Shown piece after piece: positions 50,868 to 59,378 of a stretch of DNA of 64,000 bases. The position numbers and the translations under genes were made by a program. Source of the DNA: Moheibacter sp035515075 (GTDB lineage Bacteria; Bacteroidota; Bacteroidia; Flavobacteriales; Weeksellaceae); the NCBI GenBank assembly GCA_035515075.1, contig DATJBZ010000012.1:1-64000 (forward strand). The letters are read 5' to 3'. The stretch's first letter is position 1, and each line of letters begins with the position of its first letter. The notes beneath the pieces are model-generated. The model was given only the letters and a program-made list of their open reading frames with translations. It searched no databases and was not told the origin of the DNA.

Positions 50868-50917
50868 TTTGATATGTATTCAAATTTGGGGTTAAAAATA
50901 TGCATTTTACTTTGTTT

Positions 50918-51484
50918 TTAAACAGAAGGCGCGCAAAAACAACTTTGGACATGGTCATTCACGATGCCAGTTGCTTGCAAATGCGCATAAACGATGGTGC
51001 TTCCGACGAATTTGAACCCTCTTTTTTTCAGGTCATTACTGATTCGATCCGACAATTCGGTGGTCGCTGGAATTTCCTCATGGTTTTTCCAATGCCCGAC
51101 TATGGGTTTCCCATCCACAAATCCCCAAATGTAATTGGTAAATGAACCAAATTCTTGTTGGACTTGTTGAAAGGCCACCGCATTGCTGACCGTAGCTCGG
51201 ATTTTTAATTGATTGCGCACAATGCCTTCGTCTTTTAGTAACGACTGAATCTTGTCTTCATTGTACAAAGCGATTTTTTTATAATCAAATTGATCCAATG
51301 CTTTCCGGAAATTCTCTCGTTTTCTCAGAATGGTCAACCAACTCAATCCCGCTTGAAAGGTTTCCAAAATCAAAAATTCAAATTGTTTTTGGTCTTCGCG
51401 AACAGGCACGCCCCATTCTTTGTCGTGGTACTCGATATACAGCGGGTCATTTCCTGGCCAAATGCAGCGGGTTTTGTCTTTCAT
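50918..51484 (-). CDS. tag: DNA-3-methyladenine glycosylase I
   Basis: Removes 3-methyladenine from DNA in base-excision repair. The family zinc site is present: Cys in TRCIWPG, His in IEYHDKEWG, and His and Cys in the C-terminal NDHVQSCF. The active-site region LILETFQAGLSWLTILRKRENFRKAL matches Tag, and 188 residues is the usual length. Single gene downstream of ndk, from which it is separated by a terminator. Confidence 0.93.
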   Translation of the reverse strand: MKDKTRCIWPGNDPLYIEYHDKEWGVPVREDQKQFEFLILETFQAGLSWLTILRKRENFRKALDQFDYKKIALYNEDKIQSLLKDEGIVRNQLKIRATVSNAVAFQQVQQEFGSFTNYIWGFVDGKPIVGHWKNHEEIPATTELSDRISNDLKKRGFKFVGSTIVYAHLQATGIVNDHVQSCFCAPSV

Positions 51485-51540
51485 TTGAAGTTTAAAAATG
51501 GAAAGTTATAAAAAAATGAGCTGCAATTTCAAACAAACAA

Positions 51541-51572
51541 AAAAAACCGTCATTTTTCAACGACGGTTTTCA
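51541..51572 (-). terminator. Terminator of ndk
   Basis: AAAACCGTC and GACGGTTTT form a 9-bp stem around ten bases; the minus strand ends in T-rich sequence. It lies 20 bp past the ndk stop. Confidence 0.82.
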
Positions 51573-51591
51573 AGTATCAATGGATCATTGT

Positions 51592-52017
51592 TTAATAATC
51601 GTAGTTGTCTCTTGTTGCGAAATGAAAAGCACTTTCGATCAAAGCATTTTCATCGCTGTCTGAACCATGGATGGCGTTGGCATCGATGGATTCAGCGTAT
51701 TTGTTGCGGATGGTTCCTGCTGCTGCTTCTTGAGGATTGGTCGCGCCAATCAAATTTCTGAAATCTTCAATGGCGTTTTCTTTTTCCAAAACGGCTGCAA
51801 CGATAGGACCAGAAGTCATGAATTCAACCAAGTCGTTGAAAAAAGGACGCTCTTTGTGGACCGCATAAAAACTCTCAGCATCTTGTTTTGACAATTGGGT
51901 CAATTTCATGGCTTTGATTGTAAAACCAGCTTGGTTGATGTCCGCCAAAATATTTCCGATGTGTCCTTTTTTAACAGCATCGGGCTTGATCATTGTGAAG
52001 GTAATTTTTCCTGACAT
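51592..52017 (-). CDS. ndk: Nucleoside diphosphate kinase
   Basis: Exchanges the gamma-phosphate between nucleoside triphosphates and diphosphates. The start MSGKITFTMIKPDAV, GPIVAAVLEKENAI, TIRNKYAESI and the catalytic His in NAIHGSDSDENALIESAFHF are all in place. About 141 residues, standard length. The frame is open to 52041, but the start at 52017 aligns with the family and lies downstream of a good promoter. Confidence 0.96.
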   Translation of the reverse strand: MSGKITFTMIKPDAVKKGHIGNILADINQAGFTIKAMKLTQLSKQDAESFYAVHKERPFFNDLVEFMTSGPIVAAVLEKENAIEDFRNLIGATNPQEAAAGTIRNKYAESIDANAIHGSDSDENALIESAFHFATRDNYDY

Positions 52018-52038
52018 ATTCGATTTGTTTTTGAACGG

Positions 52039-52067
52039 CAAAAATACTGAGAATTTACCAAATGCAA
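52039..52067 (-). promoter_or_regulatory. Promoter of ndk
   Basis: On the minus strand TTG (52067-52065), 18 bp, then TATTTTTG (52046-52039). A perfect -7 box, about 21 bp before the start codon. Confidence 0.6.
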
Positions 52068-52087
52068 CGACAACTGAAGCAAATATC

Positions 52088-52963
52088 TTATTCCCGGTAA
52101 ATCAATGGCGCATAACGAGAACGGTTGAAATCTATTTCATTTTGAAATTCAGCGATTTTCGTTTGCTGTGCTTCTTTTACTTGGTAAATCTCAATGAAGG
52201 CATTTTTGTTTTGGTCAAACAAATGGCGGATGTAAATTTGGTAGAAATCTTCGTCCAAATAGCCGTCGGTGATGAACGTCAACTCCGCGCCTTTTTCATT
52301 TTGAATCAAGGTTTTGTAAGGATCCGATTGTCCGACTTCTTGCAACGACAAGAATTTGCCCAAAAAGGTTTCTTGTTTGTCTTTGACTTCGTACACCTTG
52401 ATGTTTTTTCCTTTGAACAAACGGATTTCATACCGAAAGTCTTTTTCCAAAAGGGTGAATAGGACAATTTCATCCACGGGATAATCCAATGGATCTACCG
52501 AATTGATAGAAGGTTCAACGATGAATCTCAAAGGCACTTCAAAGAGTAAATTGACTTTTTCACCTGAACTCAATTTACCTGGAAGGATCGGTGGCAATTC
52601 CTCCGCAATTTGGTTCAATGCTTCAACGGCTGCTTCAGCCAATGCGGGATCGCTGCCTTTGACTTCTTCTACATTGACAATCACACCTTCTTTGGTAATG
52701 ATGAAACGCAATTTCGCTTGGCTTTCCGTGATGCCATGCGCACTCATGAAGGTTTCAAAATCTTGTAGTTTGTTGGACAACAATTGAGTCAATTGTTGGG
52801 AAATGCACTGTGTCGCCTTCTTTTTTTGCGTGGATTTGATGTTTTCGCAATGAGGGAAAACGGGCATTTCATGAATGGACCGTACATTGTACAGTTGTTG
52901 CTCTTGCCCAAAAATGCTTTGGCTGAACAACGATAAGAATAATATGAATAAAGTTTTTTTCAT
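52088..52963 (-). CDS. Secreted protein with TonB-C-like domain
   Basis: A signal peptide (MKKTLFILFLSLFSQSIFGQ) then, at about residues 30-150, a pattern like the TonB C-terminal domain (MPVFPHCENIK, KLRFIITKEGVIVNVEEVKGSDPALAEAAVEALNQ, then GEKVNLLFEVPLRF). Standalone periplasmic proteins of this kind are common in Flavobacteriia. There is no N-terminal anchor or proline-rich spacer, so it is not a full TonB. The C-terminal 140 residues are of unknown type. I prefer the ATG at 52963, which lies just behind the candidate box at 52977. Confidence 0.75.
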   Translation of the reverse strand: MKKTLFILFLSLFSQSIFGQEQQLYNVRSIHEMPVFPHCENIKSTQKKKATQCISQQLTQLLSNKLQDFETFMSAHGITESQAKLRFIITKEGVIVNVEEVKGSDPALAEAAVEALNQIAEELPPILPGKLSSGEKVNLLFEVPLRFIVEPSINSVDPLDYPVDEIVLFTLLEKDFRYEIRLFKGKNIKVYEVKDKQETFLGKFLSLQEVGQSDPYKTLIQNEKGAELTFITDGYLDEDFYQIYIRHLFDQNKNAFIEIYQVKEAQQTKIAEFQNEIDFNRSRYAPLIYRE

Positions 52964-52976
52964 CTGGCTATGCAAA

Positions 52977-52984
52977 CAAAGATA
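52977..52984 (-). promoter_or_regulatory. -7 box close to the TonB-C-like gene
   Basis: The minus strand reads TATCTTTG, a perfect box ending 13 bp from the ATG at 52963, implying a leader of only a few nucleotides. Confidence 0.5.
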
Positions 52985-53117
52985 ATTGCTTTTTTGATAT
53001 AGGACGGTTAATTTATTGGATTGCTGGTTGGCCGTATTATCTATTCGTTGGAGGGTTGGAAACGAAACAACGAGTGCTTGCTGTTTTCATTGAAAGAATT
53101 AAGAATGAATTTTCAAC

Positions 53118-53149
53118 AAAAAAAGGATAGAAAATCAATTCTACCCTTT
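53118..53149 (-). terminator. Terminator of the threonine dehydrogenase gene
   Basis: AAAGGATAGAA and TTCTACCCTTT pair over 11 positions with one mismatch on the plus strand (a G-T wobble in minus-strand RNA); on the minus strand the hairpin is followed by seven T. It begins 28 bp after the stop. Confidence 0.75.
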
Positions 53150-53176
53150 GTTTATCATTTATCGAAAATCGTGGAT

Positions 53177-54127
53177 TTAATGGATAGTCAATTTCTTTCT
53201 CAAATTCACCAACATGGCTTCGGTCATTTTCTCCAAATCAAATGAAGGTTGCCACTGCCAATCTTTCTGTGCCACGGAATCATCAATACTCGCTGGCCAA
53301 GAATCAGCAATCGCTTGTCTAAAATCAGGCTGGTAAGTCATTTCAAATTCAGGCAAATGTTGCTGGATCGCAGCATACAATTCTTTGGGCGTAAAGCTCA
53401 ACGCATTCAAATTGTACGAAGTGCGGATGGACAATTTCTCACCATCGGCTTGCATCAATTCAATGGTCGCGCGAATTGCATCATCCATGTACATCATGGG
53501 CAAAGCGGTGTTTTCGGTCAGGAAACATTCATAATTCCCAGTTTCTAAAGCTTGGTAAAAAATATCTACGGCATAATCGGTGGTTCCACCCCCTGGACGG
53601 GTTTTCCAACTGATCAAACCTGGATAACGAATGCTGCGCACGTCCACACCAAATTTTTCATGGTAATAATTGCACCAGAATTCTCCCGCACGTTTGGAAA
53701 TGCCGTACACCGTAGTAGGGATCGCCAAGGCGTTTTGTTCAGTATTTTCTTTGGGGGTATCCGCGCCATAAATCGCAATGCTGCTGGGCCAATACAATTG
53801 TTTGATTTGTTTTTCTTTGGCCAATTCTAAAAAGGTCAACAAGGAATTCATGTTCAAATCCCAGCCTTTTTTGGGCATTTTTTCTGCAGTGGCAGAAAGC
53901 ATCGCAGCCAAATGGTAAACAATGGTGATTTGTTGTTCTTGAACGGTTTTTGTGATCATTTCGTCGTCCATCACGTCCAAGCAAACATAATTGGGGTCAT
54001 CGACATTTTCAACTTTTTGGATGTCCGAAGCCACCACATTTTCTACCCCATAAATATTTCTCAATGCAAGCGTCAGTTCTGAACCGATTTGGCCCAAGGC
54101 ACCTGTAACCAAGATTTTTTGTTCCAT
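53177..54127 (-). CDS. L-threonine 3-dehydrogenase, short-chain (GalE-like) type
   Basis: Oxidises threonine to 2-amino-3-oxobutyrate with NAD. Rossmann motif TGALGQIGSEL, VYHLAAMLSATAEKMP (Ser/Thr of the active site), the catalytic YGISK, and the signature RYPGLISWKTRPGGGTTDYAVDIFY, which together match the flavobacterial SDR-type enzyme rather than the zinc-dependent Tdh. The ATG at 54127 starts the Rossmann strand (MEQKILVTG); an ATG at 54217 would add 30 unrelated residues and precede the candidate promoter. Confidence 0.9.
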   Translation of the reverse strand: MEQKILVTGALGQIGSELTLALRNIYGVENVVASDIQKVENVDDPNYVCLDVMDDEMITKTVQEQQITIVYHLAAMLSATAEKMPKKGWDLNMNSLLTFLELAKEKQIKQLYWPSSIAIYGADTPKENTEQNALAIPTTVYGISKRAGEFWCNYYHEKFGVDVRSIRYPGLISWKTRPGGGTTDYAVDIFYQALETGNYECFLTENTALPMMYMDDAIRATIELMQADGEKLSIRTSYNLNALSFTPKELYAAIQQHLPEFEMTYQPDFRQAIADSWPASIDDSVAQKDWQWQPSFDLEKMTEAMLVNLRKKLTIH

Positions 54128-54151
54128 AAATTTCTCGTTGTTTTCTGCGCC

Positions 54152-54159
54152 CAAAGATA
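54152..54159 (-). promoter_or_regulatory. Candidate -7 box for threonine dehydrogenase
   Basis: The minus strand reads TATCTTTG, a perfect TAnnTTTG box, 24 bp before the start. Confidence 0.5.
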
Positions 54160-54245
54160 CTATTAATCTTAAAAGGTTGTTGTGAAAAAACTTCATAGAT
54201 TTGTCACAAGAAATCAATACACTAATGCATTAAAGTTATATTACA

Positions 54246-56264
54246 ATGAAAAAATACATCATCATGGGGATTTCCTTATTGGCAAGCGGTGGTTTTGCGC
54301 AGGATCAATTCCATGCCATCCATTTGGAACATATGGACCGCAGCGTCCAGCCACAAGAAGATTTTTACAATTTCGTCAATGGAAATTGGATGAAAACGGC
54401 AGAAATTCCTTCGGATCGTGCCCGTTGGGGAAGTTTTGATGAATTGAGAGAAAATACCGACGTGGTATCTTTGAACATTTTGAAAGGACTTTTGGGAGAA
54501 ACTCATACGCAAGGAAGTGATGAGCAGAAAATCAATGATTTGTACGAATCTTACATTGATTTCGAAGCGAGAAACAAAGCAGGTTTGGCGCCTTTGCAAA
54601 CTTATTTCAAGCAAATTGATGCCATCCAAAACATGGCGCAACTTCAAGCGTACTTGACCAAAGTGACACCCAAAGGATTGAATTCTTTGTATGGTTTTTA
54701 TGTGTATTCTCACCGAAAAAACTCTGGGCAAAACGCAGTCTATTTGTCTAGCGCAGATTTGGGCTTGGGAAGAGCGTATTACCAAAAGCAGAACGAAAGC
54801 AATGATGAAACTTTGAAACAATACGTTCAATTCATCGATCAAATGTACAGTCATACAGGCGAAAGAACGCGCGATTTCAAAGGACCAGAGATTTTGTCTT
54901 TTGAGAAATTGATCGCAGACAATTTGTTGACCGTAGAAGAATCACGCGATGCGCGTTTGCGTTACAATCCCATGGCTGTGAAAGATTTGGCGGGATTGTC
55001 AAAGAATGTTGATTTGGTGAAATACTTGAAAGATTTGGGTGTGAAAACCGATTCTGTGATCATTGGTGAAATCAAGTTTTATAAAAATTTAGACCAAATC
55101 ATCAACCAAGACAATTTGGGCACCATCAAAAAATATTTGAAATTTCATTTGTTGGATGACATGAGTGGCTATTTGACGGAAGAATTGGACGAATTGAATT
55201 TTGATTTTTATGGTAAAAAATTGAGAGGGCAAAAAGAGCAAAGAGCCATCGATAAAAGAGGTTTGGAGTTTGTCAATGGAAATGCTGGAGAATTGTTGGG
55301 GAAATTGTACGTCAAAGAAAACTTTCCTCCACAAGCCAAAGAAAATGCACAAGAAATGATCGATTATTTGTTCAGATCTTTCAAAATGCACATCAATGAT
55401 TTGGAATGGATGTCGGCAGAAACCAAAGTAAAAGCTTTGGAGAAGTTGAGCAAATTCACGGTGAAAATTGGTTATCCTGACAAATGGAGAGATTACTCAA
55501 AATTGGCGGTTGTTTCACATACGGAGAAAGATGCGTTGTTCAACAACATCATGAATTTGAGAGAATGGCGTTACGATTATATGTTCAATAAAATTGGGAA
55601 AGCAGTGGACCGTAGCGAATGGGGCATGTCTCCACAAACGGTCAATGCGTATTTCAATTCTTCGAACAACGAGATTGTTTTCCCTGCAGCGATTTTGCAA
55701 TATCCTTTTTACGATTACAGAGCAGATGCAGCAGTGAATTTTGGTGGAATTGGTGCGGTAATTGGTCACGAAATTTCTCATGGATTTGACGACAGCGGTG
55801 CTTTGATCGATGGTGATGGGAATTTGAAAGATTGGTGGACAGCACAAGATTTTGAGAAATTCAATGCAGCTGGAGCAGCTTTGGCGGAACAATACAATCA
55901 GTATGAACCGGTGGCTGGAAACTTTGTCAATGGTGAATTTACTTTGGGAGAAAATATCGGTGATTTGGGTGGCGTGAACGTTGCTTATGATGCCTTGTTG
56001 ATGTATTTGAAAGACAAAGGAAATCCTGGTAAAATCGATGGATTTACTGCAGAGCAAAGATTCTTTATTTCTTGGGCAACCGTTTGGAGAACGAAATCTA
56101 CGGATGAAGCGTTGATCAATCAAATCAAAACTGATCCACATGCACCAGGTTATTACAGATCATTTGGTCCTTTGATCAATGTCGATGGTTTTCACAAAGC
56201 TTTTGGCATCAAAAAAGGAGACAAAATGTACAAAGCGCCCAAAGACAGAATTAAAATTTGGTAA
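54246..56264 (+). CDS. M13-family metalloendopeptidase (PepO/neprilysin-like)
   Basis: A signal peptide (KKYIIMGISLLASGGFAQ) exports this 672-residue zinc peptidase. The start of the mature protein (MDRSVQPQEDFYNFVNGNWMKTAEIP) and the motifs NAYFNSSNNEIVFPAAIL, VIGHEISHGFDD (zinc-binding HExxH), ENIGDLGGV (third ligand) and the terminal KIW with the final Trp are all typical of M13. It cleaves short peptides in the envelope. Not linked to other peptidase genes here. Confidence 0.94.
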   Translation: MKKYIIMGISLLASGGFAQDQFHAIHLEHMDRSVQPQEDFYNFVNGNWMKTAEIPSDRARWGSFDELRENTDVVSLNILKGLLGETHTQGSDEQKINDLYESYIDFEARNKAGLAPLQTYFKQIDAIQNMAQLQAYLTKVTPKGLNSLYGFYVYSHRKNSGQNAVYLSSADLGLGRAYYQKQNESNDETLKQYVQFIDQMYSHTGERTRDFKGPEILSFEKLIADNLLTVEESRDARLRYNPMAVKDLAGLSKNVDLVKYLKDLGVKTDSVIIGEIKFYKNLDQIINQDNLGTIKKYLKFHLLDDMSGYLTEELDELNFDFYGKKLRGQKEQRAIDKRGLEFVNGNAGELLGKLYVKENFPPQAKENAQEMIDYLFRSFKMHINDLEWMSAETKVKALEKLSKFTVKIGYPDKWRDYSKLAVVSHTEKDALFNNIMNLREWRYDYMFNKIGKAVDRSEWGMSPQTVNAYFNSSNNEIVFPAAILQYPFYDYRADAAVNFGGIGAVIGHEISHGFDDSGALIDGDGNLKDWWTAQDFEKFNAAGAALAEQYNQYEPVAGNFVNGEFTLGENIGDLGGVNVAYDALLMYLKDKGNPGKIDGFTAEQRFFISWATVWRTKSTDEALINQIKTDPHAPGYYRSFGPLINVDGFHKAFGIKKGDKMYKAPKDRIKIW

Positions 56265-56326
56265 AAATTACGGAGTAAATGATGTGAAACAGCCAATGTT
56301 GAAATGAATTTAAAACATAAAATACA

Positions 56327-56659
56327 ATGATTCCTAAATTATTCCGTTGGCTGTTTTTCAAAAAAACAATTGCGATGACAACAATAGATGCAATAAAAAA
56401 TCCTGAAGCAAGTTTGGTGGATGTTCGTGAAGCCTATGAATTGGAAACCGATGGCGCTGTGAAAAACGCAATCAACATTCCGATGAGTGAAATTCCAGAG
56501 CGTTTGGATGAGTTAAAAGCTTTGCCCAAACCCTTGGTTATTTTCTGTCGAGGAGGAAGTCGAGCGGCTTCTGTCCTGAATTATTTGTCAGAAAATGATT
56601 TGGATGGATGTTTCAACGGTGGCGGATTCAGCGACGTCAATGAAATGTTAAATGCTTAA
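56327..56659 (+). CDS. Rhodanese-like sulfurtransferase
   Basis: A single rhodanese domain of 110 residues: SLVDVREAYELETD, AINIPMSEIPERLDEL, and the active-site loop IFCRGGSRAASV with the catalytic Cys. A short basic N-terminus (MIPKLFRWLFFKKT) precedes the domain; translation could also begin at the ATG at 56375 (MTTIDA). It handles sulfur transfer, substrate unknown. Followed at once by its own terminator. Confidence 0.88.
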   Translation: MIPKLFRWLFFKKTIAMTTIDAIKNPEASLVDVREAYELETDGAVKNAINIPMSEIPERLDELKALPKPLVIFCRGGSRAASVLNYLSENDLDGCFNGGGFSDVNEMLNA

Positions 56660-56670
56660 AAAACGAAACG

Positions 56671-56697
56671 ACCTTGTTCATTGGACAAGGTTTTTTT
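56671..56697 (+). terminator. Terminator after the rhodanese gene
   Basis: ACCTTGT and ACAAGGT form a 7-bp stem with a short loop, followed by T. It lies between the rhodanese gene and nth. Confidence 0.8.
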
Positions 56698-56708
56698 AAA
56701 CAATTGAA

Positions 56709-57332
56709 ATGACGAAAAAAGAGCGCGCACAGTTCGTGATGGACGAATTGGAAAAGTTATATCCCAAACCAGCAATTCCATTGGACCATACCGATCCCTA
56801 CACCTTGTTGGTGGCGGTGATGTTGTCCGCCCAAACGACGGACAAAAAAGTGAATGAGGTGACGCCAGAGTTGTTTGCACGTGCAAACAATGCCAAGGCG
56901 ATGAGCCAATTGAGCGTCGAAGAAATCAAAGAATTGATCAAGCAAATCGGCTTGTCCAATACCAAAGCCAAGAATTTACAGAAATTGTCGGAAATCATCG
57001 ACCAAAAGCACCAAGGAATTGTTCCAGAAACATTTGAGGAATTGGAAGAACTGCCAGGCGTTGGGCACAAAACCGCTTCTGTGGTGATGGCACAAGCCTT
57101 TGGTCATCCTGCATTTCCGGTCGATACGCACATTCATCGCTTGATGCACCGTTGGAAATTGAGCAATGGCAAATCAGTCGTGCAAACCGAAAAAGACGCC
57201 AAGCGTTTGTTTCCAAAAGACCGTTGGAACAAGCTGCACATTCAAATCATTTATTACGGAAGAGAATACTCGCCAGCCCGAGCATGGGACTTGGAAAAAG
57301 ATTTTATTACCAGAAAAATATTGGAGGGTTAA
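56709..57332 (+). CDS. nth: Endonuclease III lacking the iron-sulfur cluster motif
   Basis: A 207-residue bifunctional DNA glycosylase/AP lyase for oxidised pyrimidines. The helix-hairpin-helix LEELPGVGHKTASVVM carries the catalytic Lys, and the Asp is in FPVDTHIHRLMHRW, so both catalytic residues are present. The C-terminal end reads YYGREYSPARAWDLEKDF and contains no Cys at all, whereas E. coli Nth binds a 4Fe-4S cluster through four Cys there. Cluster-free forms are known in Bacteroidota relatives. The gene is downstream of a terminator, so it needs its own promoter. Confidence 0.93.
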   Translation: MTKKERAQFVMDELEKLYPKPAIPLDHTDPYTLLVAVMLSAQTTDKKVNEVTPELFARANNAKAMSQLSVEEIKELIKQIGLSNTKAKNLQKLSEIIDQKHQGIVPETFEELEELPGVGHKTASVVMAQAFGHPAFPVDTHIHRLMHRWKLSNGKSVVQTEKDAKRLFPKDRWNKLHIQIIYYGREYSPARAWDLEKDFITRKILEG

Positions 57333-57372
57333 ACCAATTTTATCTTAACATCAATTAACTTGTTAATTTTAC

Positions 57373-57380
57373 TAAATTTG
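57373..57380 (+). promoter_or_regulatory. Candidate promoter of the FabH-like gene
   Basis: TAAATTTG, a perfect TAnnTTTG box, 26 bp before the start. Confidence 0.55.
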
Positions 57381-57406
57381 CACAAGCATTTTTTGAAATT
57401 TAAATT

Positions 57407-58480
57407 ATGATCAATACAATCATTACTGGATCTGGACACTGTTTGCCACATAGAATTGTGAAAAACGATGCATTTTTGAATTATGAATTTTATGATGAGC
57501 AAGGGCAATTCATTGAGAAGCCAGTGAGTGAAATCATTCAGAAATTCCAAGAAATCACAGAGATTGAAGAAAGGAGGTACGTGGATGACGATTTGTTTAC
57601 GTCGGATTTGGCGACCATTGCGGCCAAAAAAGCGATTGAAGATGCGGGGATTGATCCAGAAGAGTTGGATTACATCATTGTGGCCAACAACTACGGCGAC
57701 ATCGATCCGCACCACCGCCAAGTAGACAATATGCCGTCGATCGCGACGCGTGTAAAAAATAAATTGGGCATCAAAAACCAAAGATGCCGTCCTTATGACA
57801 TGTTGTTTGGTTGTCCAGGATGGATTGAAGGATTAATTTTAGCACACCATATGTTTCTTTCAGGTACTGCCAAAAAAGCTTTGGTAGTGGGTGCTGATAC
57901 GCTTTCGAGAGCGGTAGATCCGCATGATCGTACGGCGATGATCTTTGCAGATGGTGCAGGTGCAGTGATTTTAGAAGCAAAAGAATCGGACGAAAAAGTA
58001 GGCATCATCAGTTATGATACGGTTTGCGACAGTTTGGAAGAAATGGACTATTTACTGAACGACGTTTCTTTGAAAGAAGATTACGATGGTTCGAAGGTGA
58101 ACATCAAAATGCGTGGAAGAAAAGTCTATGAATATGCTTTGAAAAATGTTCCCGCATTGTTGAAATCAGTCATTGATCAATCGGGGTATGGGATTGAGGA
58201 CATTGATAAAATTTTATTGCATCAAGCGAACGCCAAAATGGATTATGCCATGGTGAGCCGTTTGTTTCGTTTGTACAATTTGAAAGAATTTCCAGCAGAA
58301 GTCGCGCCAATGACGGTGCAGAAGTTCGGGAATTCATCTGTAGCGACGATTCCTACGATGTATGATTTGATTGCCAGAAAAGAATTGGGGGCACATGCAT
58401 TCCATTCGGGCGACAAATTGGTATTGGGCTCTGTTGGTGCAGGAATGAATATTAACGCCATAGTTTATAAAATGCCATGA
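57407..58480 (+). CDS. 3-oxoacyl-ACP synthase III-like protein
   Basis: A thiolase-fold condensing enzyme with all three catalytic positions: Cys in DMLFGCPGWIEG, His in ILLHQANAKMDYA, and Asn in KFGNSSVATIPTMYD. The latch GSVGAGMNINAIVY closes the protein. At 357 residues it is slightly longer than FabH (about 320-330) and stands alone, far from fatty-acid genes, so it may be one of the additional KAS III proteins of Flavobacteriia rather than the main FabH. Substrate unknown. Confidence 0.85.
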   Translation: MINTIITGSGHCLPHRIVKNDAFLNYEFYDEQGQFIEKPVSEIIQKFQEITEIEERRYVDDDLFTSDLATIAAKKAIEDAGIDPEELDYIIVANNYGDIDPHHRQVDNMPSIATRVKNKLGIKNQRCRPYDMLFGCPGWIEGLILAHHMFLSGTAKKALVVGADTLSRAVDPHDRTAMIFADGAGAVILEAKESDEKVGIISYDTVCDSLEEMDYLLNDVSLKEDYDGSKVNIKMRGRKVYEYALKNVPALLKSVIDQSGYGIEDIDKILLHQANAKMDYAMVSRLFRLYNLKEFPAEVAPMTVQKFGNSSVATIPTMYDLIARKELGAHAFHSGDKLVLGSVGAGMNINAIVYKMP

Positions 58481-58557
58481 TACAAGCACTTATTTATTTG
58501 GTCATCAGTTTATTGATGTTTTTTTATTGCATATAATAAATAAAACTCATTTTTGTA

Positions 58558-58586
58558 TGTGACTTTTTGACGAGTCATGTGTCATA
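58558..58586 (+). promoter_or_regulatory. Possible ECF-type promoter of the sigma gene
   Basis: TGTGAC, 17 bp, GTCATA, about 18 bp before the sigma gene. The layout fits an ECF-type -35/-10 pair and could mean autoregulation. No TAnnTTTG box is seen here. Confidence 0.35.
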
Positions 58587-58604
58587 CTTAATGAAACAAT
58601 AACG

Positions 58605-59174
58605 ATGTCGTTCCAAAAACCAATTGATACACTTGATGACCTGGAACTCATACATGAAATCACCAAAACAAATAACACCCATTTGTTTGGGATTTTGTAT
58701 GATCGGTACGCGGCCATTGTATACAATAAATGTTTGGGATTTATCGGTTCGAAAGAAGAAGCACAGGATGTAACCCACGATATTTTTGTGAAGCTCTTTG
58801 TGAAATTGAAATCATTTAAGGGAGAGGCCAAATTTTCTACTTGGCTGTATTCGTTTACTTACAATCATTGTGTCAATTATTTGCAAAGAGAAATTAGAGG
58901 GAGTAAAAATACTTTTTCTGTAGAGGAAGAGAAGATCGAAGAGAAATTAACGGAAGAAATAGATGACGCACGGATTTTTGAGATGAAAGCGGAAAATTTG
59001 AATCAAGCTTTGAAAGAAATTTCTCCCAATGAACGTGCAATACTTTTGATGAAATACCAAGATGACTTGAGCATTAAGGAAATTGCTCAGCTCAATGAAT
59101 TGGGGGAGAGCGCAGTGAAGATGAGGTTGAATCGCGCCAAAATTAATTTGATTAAAATTTATAACCAATTGTAA
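58605..59174 (+). CDS. ECF-type sigma-70 factor
   Basis: A 189-residue sigma factor with region 2 (LYDRYAAIVYNKCLGFIGSKEEAQDVTHDIFVKLF) and region 4 (PNERAILLMKYQDDLSIKEIAQLNELGESAVKMRLNRAK), linked by a charged loop. No classical anti-sigma membrane protein follows; instead a 62-residue protein starts immediately after the stop. Target regulon unknown. Confidence 0.92.
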   Translation: MSFQKPIDTLDDLELIHEITKTNNTHLFGILYDRYAAIVYNKCLGFIGSKEEAQDVTHDIFVKLFVKLKSFKGEAKFSTWLYSFTYNHCVNYLQREIRGSKNTFSVEEEKIEEKLTEEIDDARIFEMKAENLNQALKEISPNERAILLMKYQDDLSIKEIAQLNELGESAVKMRLNRAKINLIKIYNQL

Positions 59175-59363
59175 GTGAAAAATCCATTCAAAAATATCAT
59201 CGAAAACCAAGAAGTTCCTGATTTGCTCAGGGACAAAATCATGGATGACATTCGCTTGATCAAATTGTCATTGGATTTGGCAGATTTGGTTGCAGTCAAA
59301 TATCCTTCTTCGATTTTGGATATCTTAGGTAGTACTGAGAATAAGAAAAAAGATAACAGTTAA
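59175..59363 (+). CDS. Small protein coupled to the ECF sigma factor
   Basis: A 62-residue protein with GTG start directly behind the sigma stop codon, so translation is coupled. It reads KNPFKNIIENQEVPDLLRDK then IRLIKLSLDLADLVAVKYP, a pattern I recall after sigma genes in Flavobacteriia. It has no membrane segment. It could bind the sigma factor, but that is unproven. Confidence 0.7.
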   Translation: MKNPFKNIIENQEVPDLLRDKIMDDIRLIKLSLDLADLVAVKYPSSILDILGSTENKKKDNS

Positions 59364-59378
59364 AATAAAACACTCACC

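Noticed and set aside
53249..53830. Plus-strand open frames opposite the threonine dehydrogenase gene
   Set aside because: Complement of a clearly conserved enzyme; no independent support.
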